DNA from: Bacteroidales bacterium
GTDB lineage: Bacteria > Bacteroidota > Bacteroidia > Bacteroidales > UBA3824
DNA length: 64,000 nt
Direction: 5' to 3'
Assembly (NCBI GenBank): GCA_017412115.1
Contig: JAFPYR010000090.1
Coordinates: 1 to 64,000 of the forward strand
The stretch's first letter is position 1. Each line of letters starts with the position of its first letter. Below, one piece after another: positions 54,881-64,000 of the stretch. Both the position numbers and the translations under genes were made by a program. A model generated the notes under the pieces. That model searched no databases. It saw only the letters and a list, made by a program, of their open reading frames with translations, and was not told the origin of the DNA.

Positions 54881-56293
54881 CTAACAATTTTCATTTTTCA
54901 AGCTCAATGCCAAAGGCTCAATCAAGCGGTCGATATTTCCTGCGCCTAATGTCAAAAGCACTTCAACGTTGAGTTGGGATACTTTTTTGAGTATTTCGTC
55001 CTTGCCGCTGATTAAATACGTGTTTTTGTTTTTCATCAAACCGGCAATCAATTTGGAATCTACTCCGACGATAGGTTTTTCCCGTGCCGGATAAATATCC
55101 ATCAAAATTACTTCGTCCAACAAATCAAGGCTTTTTGCAAAATCTGTTGCAAAATCCCTTGTTCTTGTATAAAGATGCGGCTGAAAAATTCCCGTGAGCT
55201 TCTTTCCCGGAAACAATTCTCTAACAGAATTAATCGTCGCTGAAAGTTCTCTCGGATGATGCGCATAATCGTCAATGTAAATTTTCTTATCGTCCTGATA
55301 ATGAAAATCCATTCTGCGTTTTACACCTTTGAAACTCTCCACACCTTTTATAATAAACTCGTCCTTGATGCCCGACAACTGAGAAGCTGCAATGCAAGCC
55401 ATTGAGTTTTCGACATTAACTCTGCCCCTTGCGCCCAAAAGTACATCCCTAAAAACGCCTTGAGGAGTTACTGCATCAATTCTGAAAAATCCGTTTTCCA
55501 ATCTGATATTTTCGGCATAATAATCCGCTGTTTTGTCAGAATCGGAATACGTATATTTTTTAATACCTTTAGTATCAATGAGTTCTTCAATTTTTTTATT
55601 GACAACAACTGCGCCGTCCTTTCTGCCTTTTTGAGCGAAAGCGTTGAAAGTTTCAATCAAATCCGCCCTATCCTTATAAATATCAAGGTGATCGGCATCA
55701 ACGTATGTTATAACCGAAACCTTAGGAGTCAGCCACAAAAATGACCTGTCAAACTCGTCAGCCTCGGCAACAAGCAAGGTTTGAGGATTCTCAAACGCCA
55801 ACTTCCCTTGAGGTAACATCAAATTGCTGTCCAAATTTTTGGAAATTCCTCCCAAAAATGCAAAATTATCCCCGCTGGAAGACCTTAAAATATTAGCGAT
55901 AACACTCGAACATGTTGTTTTACCGTGAGTTCCAGAAACAGCAATTAAAGTATAATTGTCAGAAATCATACCCAAAACCCGCGCACGTTTTATCATAAAA
56001 TACCTATTACCGGCAAAATATGAGAAAATTTTGTTGTCCTTCGGTACAGCGGGAGTAAAAACGACCATCGTTTTATCAGACTGCGCCAAACATTCCACAG
56101 GTATCAGCGAAATATCATCGTTATAAACGATATTAATGCCCTCAGCCTCAAGTTGAGCGGTAAGCGCAGTCTGAGTAAGGTCATAACCGTAGACCTTTTT
56201 ACCCAAAGAATTGAAATAACGCGCCAAAGCACTCATTCCAATTCCGCCGATGCCTAAAAAATATACGCAGTTGATTTTATCAAAATGATTCAT
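54881..56293 (-). CDS. murC: UDP-N-acetylmuramate--L-alanine ligase
   Basis: MurC adds L-Ala to UDP-MurNAc. The 470 residues include the Rossmann loop FLGIGGIGMSALA (12-24), the ATP loop GTHGKTT (121-127) and YIDDYAHHPRELSATI in the third domain. Order in the wall cluster is normal except for the lipoprotein gene upstream. Confidence 0.98.
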   Translation of the reverse strand: MNHFDKINCVYFLGIGGIGMSALARYFNSLGKKVYGYDLTQTALTAQLEAEGINIVYNDDISLIPVECLAQSDKTMVVFTPAVPKDNKIFSYFAGNRYFMIKRARVLGMISDNYTLIAVSGTHGKTTCSSVIANILRSSSGDNFAFLGGISKNLDSNLMLPQGKLAFENPQTLLVAEADEFDRSFLWLTPKVSVITYVDADHLDIYKDRADLIETFNAFAQKGRKDGAVVVNKKIEELIDTKGIKKYTYSDSDKTADYYAENIRLENGFFRIDAVTPQGVFRDVLLGARGRVNVENSMACIAASQLSGIKDEFIIKGVESFKGVKRRMDFHYQDDKKIYIDDYAHHPRELSATINSVRELFPGKKLTGIFQPHLYTRTRDFATDFAKSLDLLDEVILMDIYPAREKPIVGVDSKLIAGLMKNKNTYLISGKDEILKKVSQLNVEVLLTLGAGNIDRLIEPLALSLKNENC

Positions 56294-56337
56294 TTTTTAG
56301 TAAAAATCAGTCGTTTATTAATTTTTTTCTTCGTTAA

Positions 56338-57243
56338 TTAATTATATTCTTTAACATTTTCCTCTGAAATACTACCGAGCAACAATTCCGCACGGTTCAA
56401 ATAATTAGCAACGGCATCCTTATCGGTTTCTTTCTTTAAAAATTCCGTTAATGCACATACTAAATAATGTACGGCAGAAGAAATATTATCCTGATTATTA
56501 ACAAAAGTTTTTAAATCCGCACGACGGGATTTTATAAGGTTAAGTTTATAAGCCATAACGAGATTATGTTTACCCTCATAAGGCTGATAAACGTATTTCG
56601 TAAGTTTTTCTTCCGAAAAAGCGTTATCAGGAACGGCTTCTACGGCTGACTGATATTGTATGAAATTATTATTGACAACAGATTGTGCTTGTTTTGCATC
56701 ACGTGCCCAAATTTCCTCCAAAGCCACCAACAAAATTTTAGCGACATCGTTTTGGTCGTAACGAGTAGATTTGAGATGCGTGCCGATAGCTTTAGCGTAA
56801 AGAGTTGAGGCACTGTCACCTAAAGAGGACAACTCGCTTTGAATATTAAGACAGCACTGCGAAAAAGCATTTTGTTTGCCGGTAAAACCTTCGTCAGAAA
56901 GCAAAGCATACTCCTTAAAAGCCTGACGGTAAAGATTAAGAATGTTAATCTTCTTTCTAATGACAGTATCCACGAGGTTAGTAGGCTCATAACCAATGTA
57001 ACAATTTGATAATACGCCATTTAAAGCATTATCAAAACCGTCCTGAAAGGTCAGTTCATCCAAGCGTCCGTAAGATTGAGCCATTTTATCAACCGCAGTA
57101 GAGACCTGTTCAGCCAAACAAACCTCTGATTTGGTTTTACCCGAAAATGGAACGGCACTGCCTAAGTTCGTATTGCAAGCACTTGACAATAAGACTGTTA
57201 AAGCAGCAACCATAACATATATAAACAAACTTGTACGTTTCAT
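56338..57243 (-). CDS. Lipoprotein of unknown function inside the division cluster
   Basis: The 301-residue protein has a signal peptide ending LLSSAC, with Cys23 as lipidated residue. The mature part is helical, with many Asn, Gln and Tyr (KMAQSYGRLDELTFQDGFDN, CYIGYEPTNL, YDQNDVAKILLVALEEIWAR). It looks like a helical-repeat protein, but I recognise no family. It sits between murG and murC, 44 bases from murC, on the same strand, where Bacteroidota clusters I know have no gene. A role in envelope or wall assembly is inference only. Confidence 0.7.
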   Translation of the reverse strand: MKRTSLFIYVMVAALTVLLSSACNTNLGSAVPFSGKTKSEVCLAEQVSTAVDKMAQSYGRLDELTFQDGFDNALNGVLSNCYIGYEPTNLVDTVIRKKINILNLYRQAFKEYALLSDEGFTGKQNAFSQCCLNIQSELSSLGDSASTLYAKAIGTHLKSTRYDQNDVAKILLVALEEIWARDAKQAQSVVNNNFIQYQSAVEAVPDNAFSEEKLTKYVYQPYEGKHNLVMAYKLNLIKSRRADLKTFVNNQDNISSAVHYLVCALTEFLKKETDKDAVANYLNRAELLLGSISEENVKEYN

Positions 57244-57306
57244 ATCATTATAATTTTTTTCAGCGTAAAAGTAAATATTTTTTTTTGTTTGTCAAAACAT
57301 ACATAT

Positions 57307-58401
57307 TTATTTTTTTGCTAAATTTAAAATTTCCTTTGCAATAATATCAGATGAATTTAAAATTGCCAATTTTTTTATATTATTTTTAAGTAAAGTTTGT
57401 TTTTTTCCATCTTTACATAACTCATTGACAACCGTAAAGAACTTTTCTAAAGCTTCACTATCCTTCAACATCAACGCTGCCTCCTGATTTACAAGTGCTA
57501 AAGCGTTTTTGGTCTGATGATCTTCGGCAACATTGGGCGAGGGAACAAAAATAACAGGCTTTCCCGCAATACAAAGTTCCGAAACCGACAAGGCTCCCGA
57601 CCTTGAAACCACAACGTCAGCAGCCTTGTAAGCCAAATCCATACGCTTTATAAAAGGCATCGCATGAATATCAGGACAGTTTTTGGTTTGAAGTTCCTTC
57701 TCGATATTATCGTAATAATATTTTCCTGTCTGCCAAATTATCTGAATACCAGCATTTTGAAACTCTTCAACAAATTTCATAATGCTGTTATTGATAGTTC
57801 CCGCTCCAAGACTTCCTCCGATAGAAAGTACCGTAACTTTGTCTTTTTTCAAATTAAAAAAGTCCAACGCCTCGTCTCTCTCCGCTGTATTATTTATAAT
57901 ATCAGGACGGACGGGATTGCCGGTCAAAAGAATTTTATCCTTGTCAAAATATTTTTCCATATTCTGATAAGCGGTAAAAATTTTAACGGCTTTCTTTGCA
58001 AGAATCTGATTCGTAACTCCTGCATGAGAGTTTTGCTCCTGAAGTACTATAGGCACACCAGCCTTTGCAGCAGCTCTCAAAGCCGGTCCGCTCGCATAAC
58101 CTCCTACTCCGACAGCAATGTCAGGGGCAAAATCTTTAATTATTTTTTTTGCCATCGACATACACTTCAAAAGTTTGAAAGGCAGAGTTATGTTTTTTAA
58201 AATATTTTTTCGTTGAATACCGGCTGAAGGCAAACCTATAATTTTGAAGCCCGCCGCCGGAACTTTTTCCATTTCAATTTTACCCAAAGCACCGACAAAA
58301 AGAATTTCGATGTTTTCGTCAATTCTCTTGAGAGCTTGAGCAATTGCGATAGCCGGAAAAACGTGTCCGCCCGTACCACCGCCGGAAATTAATATTTTCA
58401 T
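57307..58401 (-). CDS. murG: UDP-GlcNAc--lipid I GlcNAc transferase MurG
   Basis: MurG makes lipid II at the inner face of the membrane. The frame opens further upstream, but the ATG at 58401 begins MKILISGGGTGGHVFPAIA, the normal MurG start. The basic 33-residue stretch before it would overlap the ftsW gene, so I exclude it. The 364 residues include VGVGGYASGPALRAA and VLSIGGSLGA, with VVSRSGALSVSELCIAGKPV for UDP-GlcNAc binding. Confidence 0.97.
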   Translation of the reverse strand: MKILISGGGTGGHVFPAIAIAQALKRIDENIEILFVGALGKIEMEKVPAAGFKIIGLPSAGIQRKNILKNITLPFKLLKCMSMAKKIIKDFAPDIAVGVGGYASGPALRAAAKAGVPIVLQEQNSHAGVTNQILAKKAVKIFTAYQNMEKYFDKDKILLTGNPVRPDIINNTAERDEALDFFNLKKDKVTVLSIGGSLGAGTINNSIMKFVEEFQNAGIQIIWQTGKYYYDNIEKELQTKNCPDIHAMPFIKRMDLAYKAADVVVSRSGALSVSELCIAGKPVIFVPSPNVAEDHQTKNALALVNQEAALMLKDSEALEKFFTVVNELCKDGKKQTLLKNNIKKLAILNSSDIIAKEILNLAKK

Positions 58402-58414
58402 AATTCTATATTTT

Positions 58415-59614
58415 TTATCCCGCAATAAACGGATAATCCTCAATTTCTTCCACTTCGGTTTTTTCTTCAATGTCTTCAACCGTTTCCTGTTTGCCGGCAT
58501 AACGCGAAACGTTGATTATCACCCCAACGGCAAAAGAGTTGAAAAGCATTGAAGTACCACCCATGCTCACAAACGGCAAAGGCTGCCCCGTTACAGGCGT
58601 TATATTGACCGCCACAAGCATATTCGCCACCGCTTGCAAAATTATATTTAGCGAAAGCCCTAACACCAAAAACGCAGGAAAAGTAGTTTCACATTTTTTT
58701 ACCGTTGCAATACACCGATAAAAAAATATCAAATAAACCGCAATAATTCCGATCGCTCCCGCAAGACCGCCTTCTTCGACAATAACGGCAAAAATAAAAT
58801 CGGAATACGGATGCGGCAAAACGTTACGTTGCTGACTGTTACCGGGACCTTTGCCGAAAATTCCGCCTAAAGCAATTGCAATTTTGGACTGTTGAGCCTG
58901 AAAATCATCACCGTGATTATCCTTAGGCGAGAAAAAAGTTTCAATACGCTTTGACCATGTCCCGACCCTTGAGTGGATTCCCGAGACTTTGGCGTATGCA
59001 ATAAAAAGCATAAAAGCCACGATTGCAATGCCTATCGTAGAAAGCAACCATTTAGATTTCATTTTGCCTATAAACAAAACCACTAATGAGGCAACCCCGA
59101 TTAAAAAGGCGGTTGAAAAGTTAGCAGGTAAAATTAAACCACAAACAAGACCGATTGCAATAATTGATTTTTTAAAACCATCAAACAAAGCCTCCGGGGA
59201 CTCTTGCGCTTTAGTAATTACTTTTGCTAAATAAATCATCAAAGCGACCTTCGCAAAGTCCGAAGTCTGAAACTTCACACCGACTAAAGGTATTGTAAAC
59301 CAACGTCTTGCCTCATTTGTGGAAGCTCCAGTAAAAAGAGTTAAAAGCAACAAAACGACGGCTGTCCACAACATAGGTGCTGCCAATTTGTGATAATATT
59401 TGTAAGGAAAATGACTTGCCAAAAACATCACTGTCAAACCTAATGCCATGAAACCCAAATGCCTGAGCATATAAAAAACGGTGTTGCCTCCTTTATACTT
59501 GTAAGCTAACATCGAGGTTGAACTGTAAACCTCGGCTATACTCACAAGCGAAAGGATCATTATCATCACCCAAATCGCTTTATCGCCTTTCAAAAAATCA
59601 AAAACCTTATTCAT
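58415..59614 (-). CDS. ftsW: Lipid II polymerase/division protein FtsW
   Basis: FtsW is a SEDS-family glycosyltransferase of the divisome. The 399 residues form about ten helices. Motifs are RRWFTIPLVGVKFQTSDFAK, YSDFIFAVIVEEGGLAGAIG and LFNSFAVGVIINVSRY near the end. An acidic cytoplasmic tail (EDIEEKTEVEEIEDY) follows. Confidence 0.97.
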   Translation of the reverse strand: MNKVFDFLKGDKAIWVMIMILSLVSIAEVYSSTSMLAYKYKGGNTVFYMLRHLGFMALGLTVMFLASHFPYKYYHKLAAPMLWTAVVLLLLTLFTGASTNEARRWFTIPLVGVKFQTSDFAKVALMIYLAKVITKAQESPEALFDGFKKSIIAIGLVCGLILPANFSTAFLIGVASLVVLFIGKMKSKWLLSTIGIAIVAFMLFIAYAKVSGIHSRVGTWSKRIETFFSPKDNHGDDFQAQQSKIAIALGGIFGKGPGNSQQRNVLPHPYSDFIFAVIVEEGGLAGAIGIIAVYLIFFYRCIATVKKCETTFPAFLVLGLSLNIILQAVANMLVAVNITPVTGQPLPFVSMGGTSMLFNSFAVGVIINVSRYAGKQETVEDIEEKTEVEEIEDYPFIAG

Positions 59615-59629
59615 CGCACAAAAAATAAT

Positions 59630-59726
59630 TCTTTTTCATTTTCATTTTTCACTTTTTTCAACTTTCAACTTTCAATTTTCAATTTTTAATTGTCAATTGT
59701 CAATTGTTAATTGTTAATTGTCAATT
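59630..59726. repeat. Low-complexity array of (T)CAA(C/T)TTT / TCAATTG / TTAATTG heptamers
   Basis: The gap between ftsW and murD is filled with short direct repeats. First come ATTTTTCACTTTTTTCAACT and TTCAACTTTCAATTTTCAAT, then repeated TCAATTG and TTAATTG heptamers. The repeats run into the last codons of murD (stop at 59714). Confidence 0.8.
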
Positions 59727-61090
59727 CTTCGTTTAACTTCGGCTTTGAATTGTTCGCCTCTGTCCTCGTAACAAGTAAAGAGGTCGAAACTTGCACACGC
59801 CGGCGACAACAAAACCGTCTGACCCGGCTCGGCGATTTCAACGCATTTATCAATACATTCTTTCATGCTTCTGACATCATAAACGGGAAGTTTTTCATCA
59901 AAAGCCTTGTGAATCGGAGTATTATCAACACCCATCGCAACAATTTTCACAACTTTTTCATCAACTTGAGGATAAATCATCGAATAATCATTGCCCTTAT
60001 CAACACCGCCCAAAATCAAAACGACTTTGCCGCTAACCGATTGTAATGCACATTTTACGGCATCAACGTTAGTGCCTTTGGAATCGTTAATGTAATTAAC
60101 ACCGTTTAAAACACCTGAAGGCTCAATTCTATGCTCAATCGGAGAAAAATTTTCAGCGGTAAGAAGCGCACCCGTTATGTCAATACCAAGATGCTGCATA
60201 ACAAGCAATGCTGACATTACATTGCAATAATTATGAACGCCTTTCAATTTGAAACGCTCTGATACATTGGTAATTATAGAAAACTCACCGTCAGAAGTCC
60301 TCATATCAATCGTATCCTCGTCAAAATACGCATAACTGCCTTTTCTGAGTTGCGTATCTTGTTCGGTGATAAAAAACGGATAAAGTTTCTGATTAAGACC
60401 GCGGTTCATAATTTCTTTTGCAATAAGTTCATCTTCAGCAAAATACACGAAACCGTCCTCATCCGTTTGATTCTGAATTATACGGAATTTTGATGCTGCG
60501 TAATTTTCCATTTTGCCGTCGTAACGGTCTAAATGATCGGGAGTTATATTCAACAATACAGCAACATCTGCTCTGAAATCATACATATCATCAAGCTGAA
60601 AACTTGACAATTCCAAAACATAATAATCAATTTTTTCTTTAGCCAAAGCAACCTGACGGGCAAAACTCATTCCGATATTTCCGCCCATTTCTACGTTTAC
60701 TTTTGCATCTTTCAACATCTTGTAAATCAACTCAGTAGTCGTTGTTTTACCGTTGCTGCCCGTAACGCATATAGTTTTGGTGGATTTATCCAAATAACGT
60801 CCCGCAAACTCAATTTCTGAAATTACGGGAATTTTTTTCTCTCTTGCCGCTTTTATAACAGGAGCTTTTTCGGGAATACCGGGTGATTTTATAATCTCTT
60901 GAGCATCAAGGATTTTATCCAAAGAGTGCCCGCCTTGTTCAAAGTCAATATCAAGAGATTTCAACTCCGATACAAAATTATCTTTAATCGCTGAGAAATC
61001 CGAAACGAAAACCTCAAAACCCTTTTTCTTTGCTAAAAGTGCCGCACCGACACCACTTTCGCCGGCTCCTAAAACTACTATCTTACTCAT
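59714..61090 (-). CDS. murD: UDP-N-acetylmuramoylalanine--D-glutamate ligase
   Basis: MurD adds D-Glu. The 458 residues have a Rossmann loop VLGAGESGVGAALLA (6-20), ATP loop GSNGKTTTTE (111-120) and NDSKGTNVDAVKCAL with GGVDKGNDY downstream. Its start overlaps the mraY stop by one base. Its last codons lie in the heptamer array. Confidence 0.97.
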   Translation of the reverse strand: MSKIVVLGAGESGVGAALLAKKKGFEVFVSDFSAIKDNFVSELKSLDIDFEQGGHSLDKILDAQEIIKSPGIPEKAPVIKAAREKKIPVISEIEFAGRYLDKSTKTICVTGSNGKTTTTELIYKMLKDAKVNVEMGGNIGMSFARQVALAKEKIDYYVLELSSFQLDDMYDFRADVAVLLNITPDHLDRYDGKMENYAASKFRIIQNQTDEDGFVYFAEDELIAKEIMNRGLNQKLYPFFITEQDTQLRKGSYAYFDEDTIDMRTSDGEFSIITNVSERFKLKGVHNYCNVMSALLVMQHLGIDITGALLTAENFSPIEHRIEPSGVLNGVNYINDSKGTNVDAVKCALQSVSGKVVLILGGVDKGNDYSMIYPQVDEKVVKIVAMGVDNTPIHKAFDEKLPVYDVRSMKECIDKCVEIAEPGQTVLLSPACASFDLFTCYEDRGEQFKAEVKRRIDN

Positions 61091-62346
61091 TATCTTATCT
61101 TTAACGTTAATACCGAAACCACAGCCAAAACAATTGCAACAATCAGAAACCTTGCAACGATTTTAGATTCGTGCATACCTTTTTTCTGAAAATGATGATG
61201 AAGCGGTGCCATCAAAAACAAATGCAATCCCTGACCATATTTTTTAATTGTCCGCTTAAAATACCAAACTTGTAACATAACACTCAGATTTTCAACGAGA
61301 AATATTCCGCAGAAAACCGGTATTAAAAGTTCTTTTCTGATTAAAACCGCTAAAACGGCAATTATTCCACCGATGGTCAAACTTCCGGTATCGCCCATAA
61401 AAATTTGAGCCGGATAAGCATTGTACCACAAAAAGCCGACCGTCGCACCGATAAAAGCCGAGGTAAAAACCACTAATTCGCCCGCTCTGGGAATGTACAT
61501 TATATTAAGGTACTGCGAAAAAATCACGTTGCCCGAAACGTATGCAAAAACAAGCAGTGTGGCAGCCGATACCGCCGAAGTACTTGAGGCAAGTCCGTCA
61601 ATACCGTCGGTGATATTGGCTCCGTTCGACACTGCGGTAATAATAAAGGTTACAATCAGAATAAAAATTATTCCGGCAACCCATCCGTATTTATTGCTGT
61701 CTAAAAACCAAACTATTTTTGAGTAATCAAACTCATTGTTTTTCAGAAAGGGAACGGTGGTTTTCAAAGACTTAACGTCAGAATAGGTTTTATGCTGTCC
61801 GGGAAGAGCCTTTTGTACGGGAGTCTCTTCTAAAAGTTCCTTAACGTCTTGAGTTTCAATCTTAACGTTTTCTCTGACAACAATATCGGGACTCATATAA
61901 ATAGCCGTACCGATAACAATTCCCAAGAAAATCTGACCGATAAGTTTATACGTACCTTTCAGACCGTCTTTATTTTTTCTGAAAATTTTGATATAATCGT
62001 CTACAAAACCAATCATACCAAGCCATATTGTTGTGAAAATCAGCAATATAATATAAATATTTCCTAATTCACACAACAAAATCACAGGCAACAAAATCGC
62101 ACCGATAATAATTATTCCGCCCATTGTCGGTGTTCCTGCTTTCTGATTCTGACCTTCAAGATAAAGGCTTCTGACAGTTTCACCGACTTGTTTTCTCCTC
62201 AAATATGCAATAAGCCTCTTTCCTGCCGACATCGTGAAAACAAGCGATATAATAACCGCCATTGCCGAACGGAACGAAATATAACTGAACAATCTCGCTC
62301 CCGGAAAATTAAACTGCTGTAAATAGTCAAATAAATAATATAACAT
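61090..62346 (-). CDS. mraY: Phospho-N-acetylmuramoyl-pentapeptide transferase MraY
   Basis: MraY makes lipid I in the membrane. The 418 residues include [29 protein letters not shown], the catalytic [14 protein letters not shown] and [17 protein letters not shown]. An insert of about 60 residues (about 160-220, with [19 protein letters not shown]) is typical of Bacteroidota MraY. Confidence 0.97.
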   Translation of the reverse strand: MLYYLFDYLQQFNFPGARLFSYISFRSAMAVIISLVFTMSAGKRLIAYLRRKQVGETVRSLYLEGQNQKAGTPTMGGIIIIGAILLPVILLCELGNIYIILLIFTTIWLGMIGFVDDYIKIFRKNKDGLKGTYKLIGQIFLGIVIGTAIYMSPDIVVRENVKIETQDVKELLEETPVQKALPGQHKTYSDVKSLKTTVPFLKNNEFDYSKIVWFLDSNKYGWVAGIIFILIVTFIITAVSNGANITDGIDGLASSTSAVSAATLLVFAYVSGNVIFSQYLNIMYIPRAGELVVFTSAFIGATVGFLWYNAYPAQIFMGDTGSLTIGGIIAVLAVLIRKELLIPVFCGIFLVENLSVMLQVWYFKRTIKKYGQGLHLFLMAPLHHHFQKKGMHESKIVARFLIVAIVLAVVSVLTLKIR

Positions 62347-62387
62347 TTTTATCCATTTTTTTTAAGACGTTGCGCAAACAACGCCTC

Positions 62388-63845
62388 TTACGACAATGCC
62401 GCCGTAACTATTTCTTTATCGTCAAAATGATGTTTAACACCGTTAATTTCCTGATAGTTTTCATGACCTTTGCCGGCAATAAGAATAATATCGCCCGGTT
62501 TTGCCATCATGCTTGCCGTCTGAATAGCTGATTTTCTGTCTGTTATACGAACAGACTTTCTTAAATCCTCACTTTTAAGCCCCGCAAACATATCGTCTAA
62601 AATGCTATCAGGATTTTCAGTACGCGGATTATCCGAAGTTAAAATCACTTTGTCTGAAAGTTTGCAAGCTATCTGCGCCATCAACGGACGTTTCGATTTG
62701 TCACGGTCGCCGCCACAACCGCAAACCGTTATTAGTGTCGTAGGCGAACACAAATCTTTTCTGATATTGTTAATCGTATTCAAGACGTTTTCCAAAGCAT
62801 CTGGCGTGTGCGCATAATCCACGATAGCCGTTATTTTGTTAATATTAACAATATCAAACCTGCCCTTAACAGAATGTAATGCGCTCAATTTCGTTAAAAC
62901 CTCGTCTTGAGTCAATCCTAACAAAACTGCCGAAGAATAAACAGCCAAAAGATTATAAGCATTGAAAACTCCCGGCAAGAAACTCCACATCTCTTTGCCG
63001 CAAATATTGAGCAGCATACCCTCAAAACCACATTCCAAAATCGAAGCATTGAAATCGTAAAAACCTTTCAAACCATAAGTCTTGATTTGGGCTTTGGTAT
63101 TCTGAACCATAACTTTGCCGTTTTTGTCATCACCGTTAGTAAGCGCAAAAGCGTCTTTATCAAGATTGTCAAAAAACATTTTCTTAGCTCTGATATACTC
63201 TTGAAACGTTTTGTGATAATCCAAATGATCAAGCGTAATGTTTGAAAAAATTGCGAGTTTGAATTTCAAGCCCGAAATTCTTTTTTGAACCACAGAATGC
63301 GAACTAACCTCCATAAAACAATAAGTACAACCTTTTTCAACCATTTTCGAGAGAAGCGAATTTATAGTCAAAGGATCGGGAGTAGTGTTAGAGGTCGGAA
63401 AAACTTCGGTTTCAACATAGTTTTCAACAGTAGAGAGCAAACCTGATTTAAAACCGGCAGCTCTAAAAAGTTGATAAAGCAAGGTAGCCGTCGTTGTTTT
63501 GCCGTTAGTTCCCGTAACGCCTACAAGAGAAAGTTTTTCAGAGGGATAGCCATAAAAAGCGGATGCAATTTTTCCTAAACCGTCATGACTGTCCTCAACT
63601 TTGATATAACAAACCTCTTGCGAAAAATCTTTAGGAAATTCCTCACAAACCACAGCCTTAACACCTTTTTTAACAACATCGTCAATAAAAGCGTGTCCGT
63701 CTGCTTTCGTTCCTTTTACGGCAACAAACAAAGTATTATTGTTGATTTTCCTTGAGTCTGCCGTAACGTCATGGATTTCTACATTGTCCATAACGCCGTG
63801 AACTTCAAGGATTTTAATGCGTTCAAATATTTTTTTCAGTTCCAT
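62388..63845 (-). CDS. murE: UDP-MurNAc-tripeptide synthetase, meso-diaminopimelate type
   Basis: MurE adds the third stem residue. The 485 residues have GVTGTNGKTTTATLL (109-123), SNTTPDPLTI and the motif DNPR (405-408, SDNPRTENP). DNPR is diagnostic for the meso-diaminopimelate-adding enzyme, so the wall is mDAP-type. It follows the PASTA-containing transpeptidase gene. Confidence 0.97.
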   Translation of the reverse strand: MELKKIFERIKILEVHGVMDNVEIHDVTADSRKINNNTLFVAVKGTKADGHAFIDDVVKKGVKAVVCEEFPKDFSQEVCYIKVEDSHDGLGKIASAFYGYPSEKLSLVGVTGTNGKTTTATLLYQLFRAAGFKSGLLSTVENYVETEVFPTSNTTPDPLTINSLLSKMVEKGCTYCFMEVSSHSVVQKRISGLKFKLAIFSNITLDHLDYHKTFQEYIRAKKMFFDNLDKDAFALTNGDDKNGKVMVQNTKAQIKTYGLKGFYDFNASILECGFEGMLLNICGKEMWSFLPGVFNAYNLLAVYSSAVLLGLTQDEVLTKLSALHSVKGRFDIVNINKITAIVDYAHTPDALENVLNTINNIRKDLCSPTTLITVCGCGGDRDKSKRPLMAQIACKLSDKVILTSDNPRTENPDSILDDMFAGLKSEDLRKSVRITDRKSAIQTASMMAKPGDIILIAGKGHENYQEINGVKHHFDDKEIVTAALS

Positions 63846-63883
63846 AATATTTCAATTTTTTTAATTGTTGATTGTCATTTTTT

Positions 63884-64000
63884 TCATCCTAACTCAATCG
63901 TTACTTTCGTACCGGATTTAATAGCTGCACCGGGAGAAACAGATTGTTTTCTGACCATGCCCCTGCCAATAACCGTAACGTTAAGATTGTTTGTCCTTAA
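63884..64000 (-). CDS. ftsI: C-terminal PASTA domain of the division transpeptidase (partial)
   Basis: The last 38 residues of a gene entering from the right edge read TNNLNVTVIGRGMVRKQS and end PGAAIKSGTKVTIELG. This is the end of a PASTA domain, in the place where Bacteroidota carry the FtsI/Spo VD-type penicillin-binding protein, just before murE. Only the tail is seen, so the transpeptidase assignment rests on position. Confidence 0.8.
   Translation of the reverse strand, partial: LRTNNLNVTVIGRGMVRKQSVSPGAAIKSGTKVTIELG

Noticed and set aside
58402-58500. 33-residue N-terminal extension of MurG
   Set aside because: It is very basic, overlaps the end of ftsW, and the family start MKILISGGGTGGH lies at 58401.

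Overview
The window comes from a low-GC member of the Bacteroidota, most likely Bacteroidales-like. The evidence is threefold. Promoters have the Bacteroidota form (TTTG, about 18-20 bases, then TAnnTTTG). The gene families are typical of the phylum: a PorE-like TPR/PD40/OmpA protein, DUF1573, DUF2339, BspA-type repeats, SiaB/SiaC, and an MraY with the Bacteroidota insertion. The str operon runs fusA-rpsJ without tuf. Genus cannot be fixed from the sequence alone.

Layout. 1-1,890: the 5' end of a group II intron sits directly behind a terminator, followed by a Big2/InlB-repeat lipoprotein gene and decayed Rpn-family fragments. 1,890-8,113: a leftward six-gene operon encodes a membrane protein, a coiled-coil lipoprotein, a Ser/Thr kinase, a PP2C phosphatase, a divergent Hsp70-like protein and Aat. 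I think this is a little-described envelope-linked phospho-signalling system. 8,217-12,868: DUF1292, RecJ, DUF2339 and a gamma-carbonic-anhydrase-like protein. 13,001-22,590: rightward genes for secreted and envelope proteins, namely BspA-like, PorE-like, two FGE-fold proteins without active-site cysteines, a methyltransferase-like protein, a propeller lipoprotein, DUF1573 and DUF445. 22,695-29,020: an orphan chemoreceptor, a frameshifted TPR-CHAT (caspase-like) gene, a convergent degenerate Fic gene and a small secreted protein. 29,061-30,704: a UPF0210 (PFL-like) plus ACT-domain pair.

30,819-48,558 (minus strand): the joined str-S10-spc-alpha ribosomal supercluster, rpsL to rplQ, including fusA, secY, infA and rpoA. 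It lacks tuf and map. A separate promoter precedes infA in the place where map usually lies.

48,602-49,532 is a long non-coding gap carrying an array of 43-bp units. Five of them hold a perfect 15-bp palindrome. 49,533-51,079 encodes SiaC and an unusual double SiaB kinase. These lie just downstream of the division and wall cluster (ftsI 3' end, murE, mraY, murD, ftsW, murG, a lipoprotein, murC, ftsQ, ftsA, ftsZ), which runs leftward from the right edge.

The main candidates for new biology are the kinase/phosphatase/Hsp70-like operon, the palindrome array next to the SiaB-SiaB/SiaC pair and ftsZ, and the CHAT/Fic locus. All assignments were made by reading motifs; no database search was run.
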